Source: an uncultured Collinsella sp.
GTDB lineage: Bacteria > Actinomycetota > Coriobacteriia > Coriobacteriales > Coriobacteriaceae
Assembly: GCA_900549455.1 (NCBI GenBank)
Contig: UROM01000001.1
Coordinates: forward strand, 16,890-80,889
Direction of reading: 5' to 3'
DNA length: 64,000 nt
Shown here piece after piece: positions 37,281 to 47,235 of the stretch. The notes below the pieces were generated by a model, which searched no databases, was not told where the DNA came from, and was given only the letters and a program-made list of their open reading frames with translations. Each line of letters starts with the position of its first letter. The first letter of the stretch is position 1. The position numbers and the translations under genes were made by a program.

Positions 37281-37341
37281 GGTAGTTTCCTCTCTGTTGA
37301 CCGACGCTACAGGCGATGTGCGTCGGTTTGATTCGGGCAAA

Positions 37342-37369
37342 AACATACCACGGGAGCGACCGTTTGCAA
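37342..37369 (-). promoter_or_regulatory. Promoter of the ferredoxin gene
   Basis: On the minus strand: TTGCAA (37369-37364), 16 bases, TATGTT (37347-37342). It is about 60 bases before the ferredoxin ATG. The rest of the 37281-37789 gap holds the dnaK regulatory region and no gene. Confidence 0.55.
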
Positions 37370-37593
37370 TACCCTCTGACCGGCATCTTCATACCGTTCG
37401 CCGAGTATGCCGCGGCTTACTAAAAAACATGCAGGTGAGGCCGTTGAGCTGCGCAAATGTTAGCTATAGGTGACTTGAAATATAGGGCGATTGAGCGTGC
37501 TTGCGGAAACCGCATCCCGTAATCCACGTCCAAAACGGGACACGGCTTCAGACTCGCACCTCAGTCAACTCTACATAGATCTCAATAGACCTG

Positions 37594-37642
37594 TTGAGAA
37601 CTCAAACAGTGTATCTACCTGCGCATTTGAGAACCTAAACTC
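37594..37642. promoter_or_regulatory. TTGAG/CTCAA inverted motifs upstream of dnaK
   Basis: TTGAGAACTCAA (37594-37605) is a perfect palindrome, and TTGAG...ACTC recurs at 37627-37642. They resemble shortened or degenerate forms of the HspR box (CTTGAGT, seven bases, ACTCAAG). Weak evidence by itself. Confidence 0.35.
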
Positions 37643-37653
37643 TCAGAGATAAG

Positions 37654-37680
37654 AAATCTTATATGAATTGACTTAGATTT
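37654..37680 (+). promoter_or_regulatory. Heat-shock operator candidate, dnaK copy
   Basis: AAATCT, 15 bases, AGATTT. Within it AATCTTATAT and GACTTAGATTT are separated by five bases, exactly as upstream of clpB (47120-47146). TATATT follows at 37683. It lies 110 bases before the dnaK start. HspR, encoded at 41675, is the likely binder. Confidence 0.65.
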
Positions 37681-37789
37681 TGTATATTCCGGCCCATAAG
37701 GGGATACACTACATCCTGAAAGACAAGCCGAAGCGCCGCGCGACAGATCGTCGAGGCGGCGCGAACGCAAAAGAGAGAGGGAATTTCTA

Positions 37790-39682
<1,893 letters not shown>

Positions 39683-39684
39683 TC

Positions 39685-40527
39685 ATGTCCGCCCGTAAAG
39701 CTCGCACGGAGGCGGCTACCGCTGGCGCCGCCCCCGTTGACTCTGAGGAGAAGGACGTGAAGATTCCCGTAGAGGCCGTCGACGATACCGAGGTCAACGA
39801 GACCGAGGCCGCCGAGGCTGCCGAGAACCAGGTAGAGGATTCCAACAAGGAGGCGACGATGACCGAGGACGAGATGGTGGAAGCCGCTATCCGCGCCGGT
39901 GAGGAAGCCGCCGACAACGACTTTAAGCTCAAGTTCGAGCAGGCCCAAAAGGAGCTTGCCGACGTGCGCAACGAGCTCGATGCTGCGGCAGAGGCCCAGA
40001 AGGCCGCCGAGGACAAGGCAAAGGACGCCACCGAGCGCACCGCCCGTCTACAGGCCGACTGGGAGAACTTCCGTCGCCGCACCGCCAACGAGCGCATCGC
40101 CGAGCGCGAGCGCGCGACCGAGAAGCTCGTCACTGCGCTGCTGCCGGTGGTTGACGATATCGAGCGTGCAATCGACCATGCCCGTAGCCAGGAGCTTTCC
40201 GACGATTTTAAGCAGTTCGTCGATGGCGTTGACGCGGTGCATGCCAAGCTGCTCGATGTGTTTGCGCACGAGGGCGTTGAGCCCATCGACCCCAAGGGCG
40301 AGGCGTTCGATCCGCTCGAGCACCAGGCCGTGGGGCGTGTCGAGGACGCATCGCAGTACGATGAGACCGTCAACGACGTGTACCAGAAGGGCTACCGCAT
40401 GGCGGATCGCATCCTGCGCTCCGCGATGGTGACGGTGACCTACGGTGGCGAGAAGCGCCCCGCACCGGAGCCCGAAGCGGCGCCCGAGGATGCCGCGGCC
40501 GATACGGCCGAGAGCGCCGAGGAGTAA
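39685..40527 (+). CDS. grpE: Nucleotide exchange factor GrpE
   Basis: 280 residues as drawn, long for GrpE (about 190-230). GrpE releases ADP from DnaK. The coiled-coil dimer helix (FEQAQKELADVRNELDAAAEAQKAAEDKAKDATERTARLQADWENFRRRTANER) and the beta domain (EGVEPIDPKGEAFDPLEHQAVGRVEDASQYDETVNDVYQKGYRMADRILRSAMVTV) are clear. The ATG at 39685 is two bases after dnaK and has little ribosome site. An internal ATG at 39859 has AAGGAGG six bases upstream and would give a 222-residue protein of usual length. Either or both may be used; the acidic first 58 residues are not needed for the fold. Confidence 0.94.
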   Translation: MSARKARTEAATAGAAPVDSEEKDVKIPVEAVDDTEVNETEAAEAAENQVEDSNKEATMTEDEMVEAAIRAGEEAADNDFKLKFEQAQKELADVRNELDAAAEAQKAAEDKAKDATERTARLQADWENFRRRTANERIAERERATEKLVTALLPVVDDIERAIDHARSQELSDDFKQFVDGVDAVHAKLLDVFAHEGVEPIDPKGEAFDPLEHQAVGRVEDASQYDETVNDVYQKGYRMADRILRSAMVTVTYGGEKRPAPEPEAAPEDAAADTAESAEE

Positions 40528-40532
40528 TTGAG

Positions 40533-40562
40533 AAGGGCCCCGGGGCAACACCCGGGGCCCTT
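40533..40562 (+). terminator. Terminator or attenuator between grpE and dnaJ
   Basis: Perfect 12-base GC-rich arms (40533-40544 and 40551-40562), six-base loop, TTT tail. It should reduce read-through, so dnaJ-hspR probably get less message or have their own promoter. Confidence 0.8.
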
Positions 40563-40635
40563 TCTGGCCTAGTGCCATATGAAAGCATGAGCCGCCGTCC
40601 GCAGGGGCGGCGGATATAACAGGAGAGGAGCTACG

Positions 40636-41601
40636 ATGGCTGCAGGCAAAACCTTCTATGACATCCTGGGCGTATCCAAGAGCGCCTCCGACAAAGAGAT
40701 CAAGAGCGCGTTTCGCAAGCTCGCGCAAAAATATCACCCCGATGCCGGCGGCGACGAGGCCAAGTTTAAGGAGATTAGTGAGGCCTACGAGACGCTTTCG
40801 GACGAGAAGAAGCGCAAAGAGTACGACCAGATGCTCATGTTCGGCGGCATGCCGGGCGCGGGCGGCGCGTATAGCGGTGGCTACGGCGCCGGTGCCGGCG
40901 CGAGCGGTTGGGGCGATATCTTCGACAGCATCTTCAGCGGCAACGGCGCCTGGGGCAGCGACTGGGGCTCGGGCTTTGCCGGTGCCGCGGGTGCTGCCGG
41001 TGCGGGCGCGGGCCGCAACCGCGCACGCAAGGGCGGCGACCTGTCGCTGACCGTCGATGTGACGGCCGAGGACGCGTTTCGCGGCGTGACGCACAAGGTT
41101 ACCTACCGCATTCCCTCGACGGGCGAGCAGCAGACCATTACGGTCTCGGTGCCTGCGGGTGCGGTCGACGGCGGCAAACTGCGCTACAAGCGTCGTGGCG
41201 AGTACGGCGTTGCCGGCGGCGAGCGCGGCGACCTGGTCGTGACCACGCACGTGGAGGAGCATCCGCTGTTTAAGCGCAAGGGTGCCGACGTGACCATGGA
41301 GGTGCCGATCTCGGTCTACGAGGCGGCGCTCGGCTGCACGGTTGATGTGCCCACGCCCGGCGGCGCGACGGTTCGTCTGAAGGTGCCCGCTGGCACCCAG
41401 ACGGGCAAGAAGTTCCGCTTTAAGGAGATGGGTGCGCCCGACGTTAAGCATCGCGGCCGCACGGGTGCGCTGCTCGTCGAGATCAAGGTGCAGGTTCCCA
41501 CGAACCTGTCCGACGATGAGCGCGATGCCATGACCAAGCTGCGCGAGGCCGACACGCGCGATTATCGCGAGAAGGTCAACCGTTACAAGGCGACGTTCTA
41601 G
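40636..41601 (+). CDS. DnaJ-family chaperone without zinc finger (type II)
   Basis: 321 residues. J domain at residues 6-70 with His34-Pro35-Asp36, the DnaK-stimulating motif. A Gly/Ala-rich linker (about 75-130) and two C-terminal substrate-binding beta domains ([27 protein letters not shown]..., [50 protein letters not shown]) follow. The CxxCxGxG zinc region of DnaJ is absent, so it is a CbpA/DnaJ2-like type. Its place before hspR is the usual actinobacterial one. Confidence 0.92.
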   Translation: MAAGKTFYDILGVSKSASDKEIKSAFRKLAQKYHPDAGGDEAKFKEISEAYETLSDEKKRKEYDQMLMFGGMPGAGGAYSGGYGAGAGASGWGDIFDSIFSGNGAWGSDWGSGFAGAAGAAGAGAGRNRARKGGDLSLTVDVTAEDAFRGVTHKVTYRIPSTGEQQTITVSVPAGAVDGGKLRYKRRGEYGVAGGERGDLVVTTHVEEHPLFKRKGADVTMEVPISVYEAALGCTVDVPTPGGATVRLKVPAGTQTGKKFRFKEMGAPDVKHRGRTGALLVEIKVQVPTNLSDDERDAMTKLREADTRDYREKVNRYKATF

Positions 41602-41674
41602 TTCGGTTGCGTGGCCCACGGGCTGGCCGCAGGCTTATGATGGAGATGTGCGAGACGGAAAGGGGTCAGGTAGC

Positions 41675-42091
41675 ATGGCCGAGGACAATAGGAACAAACC
41701 GCTGTACATGATCAGCGTGGCGGCCGAGCTGACCGGCATGCATCCGCAGACTCTGCGCGTCTACGAGTCCAAGGGCCTGGTGAACCCCCAGCGCTCGGGC
41801 GGCAACACGCGTCTGTATTCGCGTGCCGATATCGAGCGCCTGGAGCTCATCAACCAGCTCACCGACGAGGGCATCAACCTTGCCGGCGTGGTGCGCATCC
41901 TCGATATGAAGGAGCGTGCCGAGGAGCGCGAGCGCGAGAACGAAAAGCTCCGTGCTCGCGTGCGCCAGCTCGAGGACGAGCTGCACGAGTACAAGATGCA
42001 GAAGAAGATTACCGCCCTGGCCCCGCGCGATGGCTCAGTCAACCCCGAGCAAGTCATGCGCAAACTGCTGGGCGCCGGAGGGGATTTGTAG
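41675..42091 (+). CDS. hspR: HspR-like MerR-family heat-shock repressor
   Basis: 138 residues. N-terminal MerR-type helix-turn-helix (YMISVAAELTGMHPQTLRVYESKGLVNPQRSGGNTRLYSRADIERLELINQL), followed by the MKERAEERERENEKLRARVRQLEDEL coiled coil. In Actinobacteria HspR represses dnaK and clpB, using DnaK as co-repressor. The ATG at 41675 is chosen; an upstream frame to 41648 is unsupported. The stop runs directly into copy C of the nested-hairpin element. Confidence 0.9.
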   Translation: MAEDNRNKPLYMISVAAELTGMHPQTLRVYESKGLVNPQRSGGNTRLYSRADIERLELINQLTDEGINLAGVVRILDMKERAEERERENEKLRARVRQLEDELHEYKMQKKITALAPRDGSVNPEQVMRKLLGAGGDL

Positions 42092-42344
42092 GTTCCGCCG
42101 TTCTAACGAACGGCGGACCGGTCGACGCTGCGCGCCGCCCAGAGCGACAATTTGTCATTCAAAAGGCAAGGCATGACCAGAAGGTCTATGCCTTGCCTTT
42201 TTCATGCCAACTTGTTCGCTCTGGACGTCGCTCGCTGTCCGTCCTCTACCTGCGGCGTTGCCTTGCTCGCTCTGGCGGGCTTTCGCTGTCCGCGCCAAAA
42301 CATCGGCGTTGTTATGGGTAGTCATTGGGGACGTTCTTAAATGA
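42091..42344 (+). repeat. Nested-hairpin 3' element, copy C (extended)
   Basis: It starts on the last base of the hspR stop. Stem 1: GGTTCCGCCGTTC with GAACGGCGG-ACC closing TAAC (42091-42118). Stem 2: arms near 42132-42150 and 42212-42231, imperfect on the 3' side. Stem 3: AAAAGGCAAGGCAT (42161-42174) with 42188-42201, then a T run; its loop carries TGACCAGAAGG. A second tail, CTTGCTCGCTCTGGCGGGC (42262-42280), matches the tail of copy B, and the REP-like TCATTGGGGACGT...TTAAATGA follows at 42322-42344. It looks chimeric between types A and B. The 429-base gap to the hydratase holds no gene. Confidence 0.85.
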
Positions 42345-42520
42345 CTAGTCGAAAGGGACACTCTTGCACTAAATCTGCCGGCCCACACCGGGCTCGTCCT
42401 TTACTTTACTGAGATAAAGTGAACGTGCAGATTCGTAACCCACTCGCAACCGTTCTATGGCACGATATTGAACGAATGTATGCTATGCGCCCGAGCCTTT
42501 CGGGCAGAGTGGGAGACAGT

Positions 42521-44821
42521 ATGGTTAAGCTGTACGAGGACGGCATCTACCTGCGCGGCGGCAGCGAGGTTGTGCCTGCGGCCGAGGCTGCCGAGCGCGG
42601 TATTACGCAGACACCCGAGGATGCCAAGCGTGGCACCATCGCGTATTCGATCCTCCAGGCACACAATACGTCCGGAGACCCCGAGGCGCTCAAGATTCGC
42701 TTCGATGCCATGGCGAGCCACGACATCACCTTTGTCGGCATCATCCAGACGGCGCGCGCCTCGGGCATGGAGCAGTTCCCGCTGCCCTACGTGCTCACCA
42801 ACTGCCATAACTCGCTGTGCGCCGTGGGCGGCACCATCAACGAGGACGACCACGTCTTTGGCCTTTCGGCTGCCAAGAAGTACGGCGGCATTTTCGTCCC
42901 GCCGCACATCGCCGTCATCCACTCCTTTATGCGTGAGAACTTCGCCGGTTGCGGCAAGATGATCTTGGGCTCCGACTCGCACACCCGCTACGGCGCCCTG
43001 GGCACCATGGCCGTGGGCGAGGGTGGCGGCGAGCTGGCAAAGCAGCTGCTGCGTGACACCTACGATGTTGCCTATCCCGGCGTTGTCGCCATCTACCTCA
43101 CGGGCGCCCCGCGCCCCGGCGTCGGTCCGCACGATGTGGCGCTCGCCATCATCAAGGCGGTCTTTGCCAAGGGCTACGTTAAGAACAAGGTCATGGAGTT
43201 TGTGGGCCCCGGCATCGCGAGCATGACGACCGACTACCGCAATGGCGTCGATGTCATGACCACCGAGACGACCTGCCTGTCGAGCATCTGGGCCACCGAC
43301 GAGGACACGCACGCGTTTTTGACCATGCACGGCCGCGGCGACGACTACCGTGAGCTCAAGCCCGCCGATGTTGCCTACTACGACGGCTGCGTCGAGGTCG
43401 ATCTGTCGAGCATCAAGCCCATGATCGCGCTGCCGTTCCATCCTTCCAACGGCTTCGAGATTGACGAGCTCAACGAGAACCTCGAGGACATCCTGCATGA
43501 GGTGGAGCTTGAGGCTGCCAAGATCGGCGAGGGCAAGACGCACTTTAGCCTGCTCGACAAGATCGTCGACGGCAAGCTGCACGTGCAGCAGGGCGTTATC
43601 GCCGGCTGCTCGGGCGGCAACTACGACTCCGTGGTCCAGGCTGCCCGCGTGCTCAAGGGCGCCAACACCGGCTGCGGCGAGTTCTCGCTGTCGGTCTACC
43701 CCACGAGCCAGCCCGTGGCACTCGAGCTTACACGCCGCGGCTATATCTACGACCTTATGGAGGCCGGCGCGATCGTGCGCACGGCATTCTGCGGCCCGTG
43801 CTTCGGCGCCGGCGACACACCCGCCAACAACGGCCTGTCCATCCGCCACACCACGCGCAACTTCCCCAACCGCGAGGGTTCCAAGCCGGGCAATGGCCAG
43901 CTGAGCGCCGTGGCCCTGATGGACGCCCGTTCCATTGCGGCGACGGCTGCCAACGGCGGCGTCCTGACGCCGGCGACCGATCTGCCCGAGGAGACCTGGG
44001 ACGAGGCCTGCGAGTATACCTTTGACGACGCGCCGTACAAGAAGCGCGTGTACTGGGGCTTTGGCAAGGCGGAGCCTGCCGACGAGCTGGTCGAGGGTCC
44101 CAATATCAAGCCGTGGCCCGCGATGGAGCCTCTCGGCGACGATATCCTGCTCAAGGTGTGCTCCAAGATCATGGACCCGGTCACCACGACCGACGAGCTC
44201 ATTCCCTCGGGCGAGACGAGCTCCTTCCGCTCCAACCCGTTGGGCCTGGCCGAGTTTACTCTCAGCCGCCGCGATCCGGCCTACGTGGGTCGTTCCAAGG
44301 AGGTCGACGCGGTGGAAAAGCGTCGCGTGGCCGGCGAGGCCGCGGGTGACCTGGCGGCGCTTGATGCCGAGCTTGCGGGCGTGTTTGAGGCACTGGCCGG
44401 CGCGGGTGTCGCTGCCGACGCCAAGGCGACCGAGTACGGCTCCATGCTCTATGCCAAGAAGCCCGGTGACGGTTCTGCCCGCGAGCAGGCCGCGAGCTGC
44501 CAGCGCGTGATTGGCGGCCTGGCCAACATCGTCCACGAGTATGCCACCAAGCGCTATCGCTCCAACGTGATGAACTGGGGCATGGTGCCCTTCCAGATGG
44601 AGGCCGAGCCTAACTTTGAGGTGGGCGACTACGTCTTTGTGCCGGGTATCCGCGCCGCGCTCGATGGCGACCTAAAGGGCATCGCCGCCTACGTGGTGCG
44701 CGCCGACGGCACGGTCGAGCAGATTGAGCTCTTCATTGCCGACATGACGGCAGAGGAGCGTGCCATCGTCAAGGCCGGCTGCCTGATCAACTACAACAAG
44801 TTCAAGGCCGCTGCCGAGTAA
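42521..44821 (+). CDS. Aconitase-family hydratase, YbhJ-like
   Basis: 766 residues from the chosen start. The aconitase fold with 4Fe-4S ligands is visible: GCSGGNYDS for the first Cys and [10 protein letters not shown] for the CxxC pair; [29 protein letters not shown] is the conserved Ser-Asp-Ser-His block. Overall it resembles E. coli YbhJ, a hydratase whose substrate is not known, more than AcnA or AcnB. The ATG at 42521 has GGGAGA five bases upstream and gives [14 protein letters not shown], the usual beginning; a GTG at 42419 would add 34 residues with no similarity. A small hairpin (42488-42504) lies in the leader. Confidence 0.8.
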   Translation: MVKLYEDGIYLRGGSEVVPAAEAAERGITQTPEDAKRGTIAYSILQAHNTSGDPEALKIRFDAMASHDITFVGIIQTARASGMEQFPLPYVLTNCHNSLCAVGGTINEDDHVFGLSAAKKYGGIFVPPHIAVIHSFMRENFAGCGKMILGSDSHTRYGALGTMAVGEGGGELAKQLLRDTYDVAYPGVVAIYLTGAPRPGVGPHDVALAIIKAVFAKGYVKNKVMEFVGPGIASMTTDYRNGVDVMTTETTCLSSIWATDEDTHAFLTMHGRGDDYRELKPADVAYYDGCVEVDLSSIKPMIALPFHPSNGFEIDELNENLEDILHEVELEAAKIGEGKTHFSLLDKIVDGKLHVQQGVIAGCSGGNYDSVVQAARVLKGANTGCGEFSLSVYPTSQPVALELTRRGYIYDLMEAGAIVRTAFCGPCFGAGDTPANNGLSIRHTTRNFPNREGSKPGNGQLSAVALMDARSIAATAANGGVLTPATDLPEETWDEACEYTFDDAPYKKRVYWGFGKAEPADELVEGPNIKPWPAMEPLGDDILLKVCSKIMDPVTTTDELIPSGETSSFRSNPLGLAEFTLSRRDPAYVGRSKEVDAVEKRRVAGEAAGDLAALDAELAGVFEALAGAGVAADAKATEYGSMLYAKKPGDGSAREQAASCQRVIGGLANIVHEYATKRYRSNVMNWGMVPFQMEAEPNFEVGDYVFVPGIRAALDGDLKGIAAYVVRADGTVEQIELFIADMTAEERAIVKAGCLINYNKFKAAAE

Positions 44822-44836
44822 CGCACTTAATTGTCC

Positions 44837-44910
44837 GTCCGGGGCTTACCCTTTCCCGCCCGCTCACGCGCTTCGCGAGGGTCGCGTTCGGGAAAGGGTA
44901 AGCCCCGGAC
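44837..44910. repeat. Long inverted repeat, 22-base perfect arms, after the hydratase
   Basis: Arms 44837-44858 (starting GTCCGGGGCTTACCC) and 44889-44910 pair perfectly. The 30-base loop itself contains CGCGCTTCGCGAGGGTCGCG. It lies 15 bases after the hydratase stop and can act as its terminator, though no T run follows. Confidence 0.8.
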
Positions 44911-45005
44911 TACATTTCTGCATTCTCGTTGGGTCTTGAGGGACGCTAATAAATAGACTTGCTTGATGCCGCCTCTGTTAATGGGGCGGCTTCTTTTTGT
45001 CGAAA

Positions 45006-45040
45006 ACCACCACAAAGGGGACAGGCACCTTTGTGGTGGT
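45006..45040. repeat. CCACCACAAAGG palindrome, copy 1
   Basis: ACCACCACAAAGG (45006-45018) pairs perfectly with 45028-45040; the loop is GGACAGGCA. The GGGACAGG core recalls the REP-like motifs at 8807 and 12530. Confidence 0.85.
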
Positions 45041-45050
45041 CCGCGGTTTG

Positions 45051-45105
45051 TCTCGTTCTGTAACAGGTAGACCCTTATTTGCCGAGTAGTTGTTACAAAT
45101 CTAGA
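45051..45105. repeat. TGTAACA...TGTTACA palindrome, copy 1
   Basis: Imperfect arms (45051-45065 and 45091-45105) with TGTAACA and TGTTACA at the inner ends. It stands next to a CCACCACAAAGG copy, as in the 46877-47058 stretch. Confidence 0.7.
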
Positions 45106-45128
45106 TAAACGGGCACCGCTGAACAATT

Positions 45129-45187
45129 CATCTCGATCCGTAACATCTGGACCCAAAAACGGCCGCTAGATGTTACAGATTGAGATG
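45129..45187. repeat. TGTAACA...TGTTACA palindrome, copy 2
   Basis: Arms of 20 bases (45129-45148 and 45168-45187) with two mismatches: CATCTCGATCCGTAACATCT against AGATGTTACAGATTGAGATG. Confidence 0.8.
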
Positions 45188-45208
45188 GTGAACGCCGGGG
45201 CCGAAGAT

Positions 45209-45239
45209 CACCACAAAGGGGCCTGTCCCTTTCGTGGTG
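45209..45239. repeat. CCACCACAAAGG palindrome, copy 2
   Basis: CACCACAAAGGG (45209-45220) against CCCTTTCGTGGTG (45227-45239), with one bulged base. Loop GCCTGT is the complement of copy 1's core. The 44822-45293 gap contains only these palindromes and no gene. Confidence 0.75.
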
Positions 45240-45293
45240 GTGGGGCGAGCTCGATGCTGCCGTGCTCGCTGAACGACATTCTAATGAGCGTCT

Positions 45294-45962
45294 CTACAGG
45301 ATTTCATCTGGGCTGGCGGGCTTGATTGTTTTGGGGATGCCGAGTTTGGATGACGCGAAATCGTCAACATTGTCCTTAATTCCGTCTTTGGTGTAGACAG
45401 TGACCATATAGGTGCTGTGTCCGAATTCGCCCTTGTCGCGTGTTGCCCAGGCATCCCAGTAGGCGGCCCCGTTTCGCCCTTTGATTTTTCCGACACGGCG
45501 GAGTTCTGTTCGCTTTAATTTCCGGTTGCTATAGATGGTTCGACCGGCTTCCGCGGTGAGCCCGCACTGTCCAAGCAGCTTGTCGAGGACTTGGTTCATG
45601 TGGCGCTCATCGGTGTTTGGTGCGTAGTCGTAGGCGAGGGTGATGGAGTCGAGCGGCTGGTCGTCGATCAGATAGTTTAGCGCCTGAGGTTCAAGGCAGA
45701 AATAGGGGGAGCATCCGTCGACCTTGCCGAGCAACGGTAACTTGGACTGCCAACTTCCGGTGGGAATTGCATATTCGTAGAACACGCCACGGCAGACAAA
45801 GGAGAGCGAGGTGGCACGCGAGCCGGCGTCGATCATCCCGCAAAGATCGAAGGGCGAGGCGATACCAAAAGAAAAGGGCGTGATGACGATAAGGAAGAGC
45901 ATCACGATGGGTATGGCGAGAATGGCGATGACGTTGCGACCGGTGGAATGAGACGGCTTCAT
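45294..45962 (-). CDS. Membrane-anchored protein of unknown function
   Basis: 222 residues, not recognised. One N-terminal hydrophobic helix (VIAILAIPIVMLFLIVITPF) should anchor or export it; the rest is hydrophilic with six Cys, four of them in the first half (DLCGMID, FVCRGVF, VDGCSPYFCLE), which suggests disulfides outside the cell. The ATG at 45962 has GAGGAG six bases upstream. It is divergent from a second unknown anchored protein (46197), with a 234-base gap holding a CCACCACAAAGG palindrome. Lower GC than the housekeeping genes nearby. Confidence 0.7.
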   Translation of the reverse strand: MKPSHSTGRNVIAILAIPIVMLFLIVITPFSFGIASPFDLCGMIDAGSRATSLSFVCRGVFYEYAIPTGSWQSKLPLLGKVDGCSPYFCLEPQALNYLIDDQPLDSITLAYDYAPNTDERHMNQVLDKLLGQCGLTAEAGRTIYSNRKLKRTELRRVGKIKGRNGAAYWDAWATRDKGEFGHSTYMVTVYTKDGIKDNVDDFASSKLGIPKTIKPASPDEIL

Positions 45963-46072
45963 ATGCGCTCCTCGAGACAAAGATCTGTTGAGGATAGGCA
46001 GAAATGGATATGTTCAGAGAACAATTCAAGTTTAATCTCATGGCGCGAGATGGTCGACCGTTAGCGTCGAAA

Positions 46073-46105
46073 ACCACCACAAAGGTGCCTGTCCCCCTTG
46101 TGGTG
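46073..46105. repeat. CCACCACAAAGG palindrome, copy 3
   Basis: ACCACCACAAAGG (46073-46085) against CCCCTTGTGGTGGT (imperfect), loop TGCCTGTC. It lies between the two divergent unknown genes. Confidence 0.75.
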
Positions 46106-46196
46106 GTGAGGAGCACGCGGCTTCTTTTGGTAATAGTGTTAGCTGGCAGTATCATTAGTGCAGGTGGCGAAGGTTTGCATTGTGGGGTGTTTTGCC

Positions 46197-46868
46197 GTGA
46201 GCCGTTCTGCCCGTATTGGATTGATTGTCTTGGCGCTTGCGATCGCTGTGGTTGGCGCGGGCGCTGTCGGTATGGCATTTCTACCTGCTGCGGTGACGGA
46301 GCCGGTGGTCAAGCCTGTGACTCAATCTGTCGAACTTCTGACCGGCGACGACAAGCCCGAGACCATTACCGTTGATTTTGATGAGCAGCCGGCTGTGCTG
46401 GGTATTAGCAATTATCCGCGTATTCAGCTTGGGGCCATGCGCTATACCACGGATACAAGCCTGATCGATAGGGCGTCCGAGCTACTCAAGGGCAAAACAT
46501 TTAAGCGTTGGTACGGATATGCGTCCTATCGGGCAAAAGCGAACGACATGGTTGGCGGATGCCACTCTTCCATCGAGCTGGACACTGCAAACGGCGCAAA
46601 GTTATGTGATGTCTCGTACGATCCGGGCTACGAGGGCAATGAGGGTCCGGGCATCTACATCATGGACGGCGATGTCGCCTATGTCATGGAGGGCGACCAG
46701 ACCGAGCTCAACGATTTTATGGGTCAGTGTATCCAAGATGCCTATAAACAGACCTGCTTGCCTGACCCGCAGACTGCACGCGATAGTGGGTCTGCCCGTA
46801 CATGGCTGTTCGAGGATGAGATGCCCTGGACCGTCGAATCGGGAAGTACGGGTTCGGCGAAGGAGTAG
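46197..46868 (+). CDS. Membrane-anchored protein of unknown function
   Basis: About 223 residues, not recognised. An N-terminal helix (IGLIVLALAIAVVGAGAVGMAFL) anchors or exports it; the remaining 190 residues are acidic, ending in a Ser/Gly/Glu-rich tail. Two Cys in the centre (GGCHSSIELDTANGAKLC) and one later (MGQCIQD). The GTG at 46197 is the preferred start because it leaves a short charged stretch before the helix; a GTG at 46158 is possible. It shares layout but no clear similarity with the gene at 45294. Confidence 0.65.
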   Translation: MSRSARIGLIVLALAIAVVGAGAVGMAFLPAAVTEPVVKPVTQSVELLTGDDKPETITVDFDEQPAVLGISNYPRIQLGAMRYTTDTSLIDRASELLKGKTFKRWYGYASYRAKANDMVGGCHSSIELDTANGAKLCDVSYDPGYEGNEGPGIYIMDGDVAYVMEGDQTELNDFMGQCIQDAYKQTCLPDPQTARDSGSARTWLFEDEMPWTVESGSTGSAKE

Positions 46869-46876
46869 AGACCGCG

Positions 46877-46911
46877 ACCACCACAAAGGTGCCTGCCCTC
46901 TTTGTGGTGGT
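46877..46911. repeat. CCACCACAAAGG palindrome, copy 4
   Basis: ACCACCACAAAG (46877-46888) pairs with CTTTGTGGTGGT (46900-46911) and is followed by TTT. It lies 8 bases after the stop of the unknown gene and can end its message. Confidence 0.85.
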
Positions 46912-46921
46912 TTTCGGTCTG

Positions 46922-46976
46922 TCTCGATCTGTAACATCTTGGCCGCTAAAAGTGGGCCTGGTGTTACAGATTTAGA
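46922..46976. repeat. TGTAACA...TGTTACA palindrome, copy 3
   Basis: TCTCGATCTGTAACA (46922-46936) against TGTTACAGATTTAGA (46962-46976), with two mismatches. Confidence 0.8.
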
Positions 46977-47001
46977 TTTTTGATCCGGGTGTTTTCTGTT
47001 C

Positions 47002-47058
47002 GTCTCGATTTGTAACAGATAGAGCTCTATTTGCTGACTAGATGTTACAGATTGAGAT
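47002..47058. repeat. TGTAACA...TGTTACA palindrome, copy 4
   Basis: GTCTCGATTTGTAACA (47002-47017) against TGTTACAGATTGAGAT (47043-47058). It stands between copy 3 and the clpB control region. The 46869-47235 gap holds these three palindromes and the clpB operator, no gene. Confidence 0.8.
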
Positions 47059-47119
47059 AGTAAGGGGACGAGGCCGTAGCGGGTGAGCGCACCTGCTTCC
47101 TATCTTTCAATCACTCAGA

Positions 47120-47146
47120 AAATCTTATATATAGAGACTTAGATTT
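47120..47146 (+). promoter_or_regulatory. Heat-shock operator candidate, clpB copy
   Basis: AAATCT, 15 bases, AGATTT, with AATCTTATAT and GACTTAGATTT at the same five-base spacing as in the dnaK copy (37654-37680). TATAAG follows at 47150-47155. It lies 90 bases before clpB. Confidence 0.65.
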
Positions 47147-47235
47147 GTGTATAAGATCGTACAAAGCTGGCAACAATACTTCTCGAACAACGTGAAGCCG
47201 CCCCGTAGGGCGGCCGCCCCAAGAGAGGTGATTCC

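Noticed and set aside
42455..44536. 693-codon minus-strand open frame over the hydratase
   Set aside because: It has shadow-like composition and no ribosome site; the plus strand has Fe-S hydratase motifs.
45006..47058. Possible CRISPR array from clustered short palindromes
   Set aside because: Repeats are inverted not direct, two families are mixed, spacing is irregular, and no cas gene is near.
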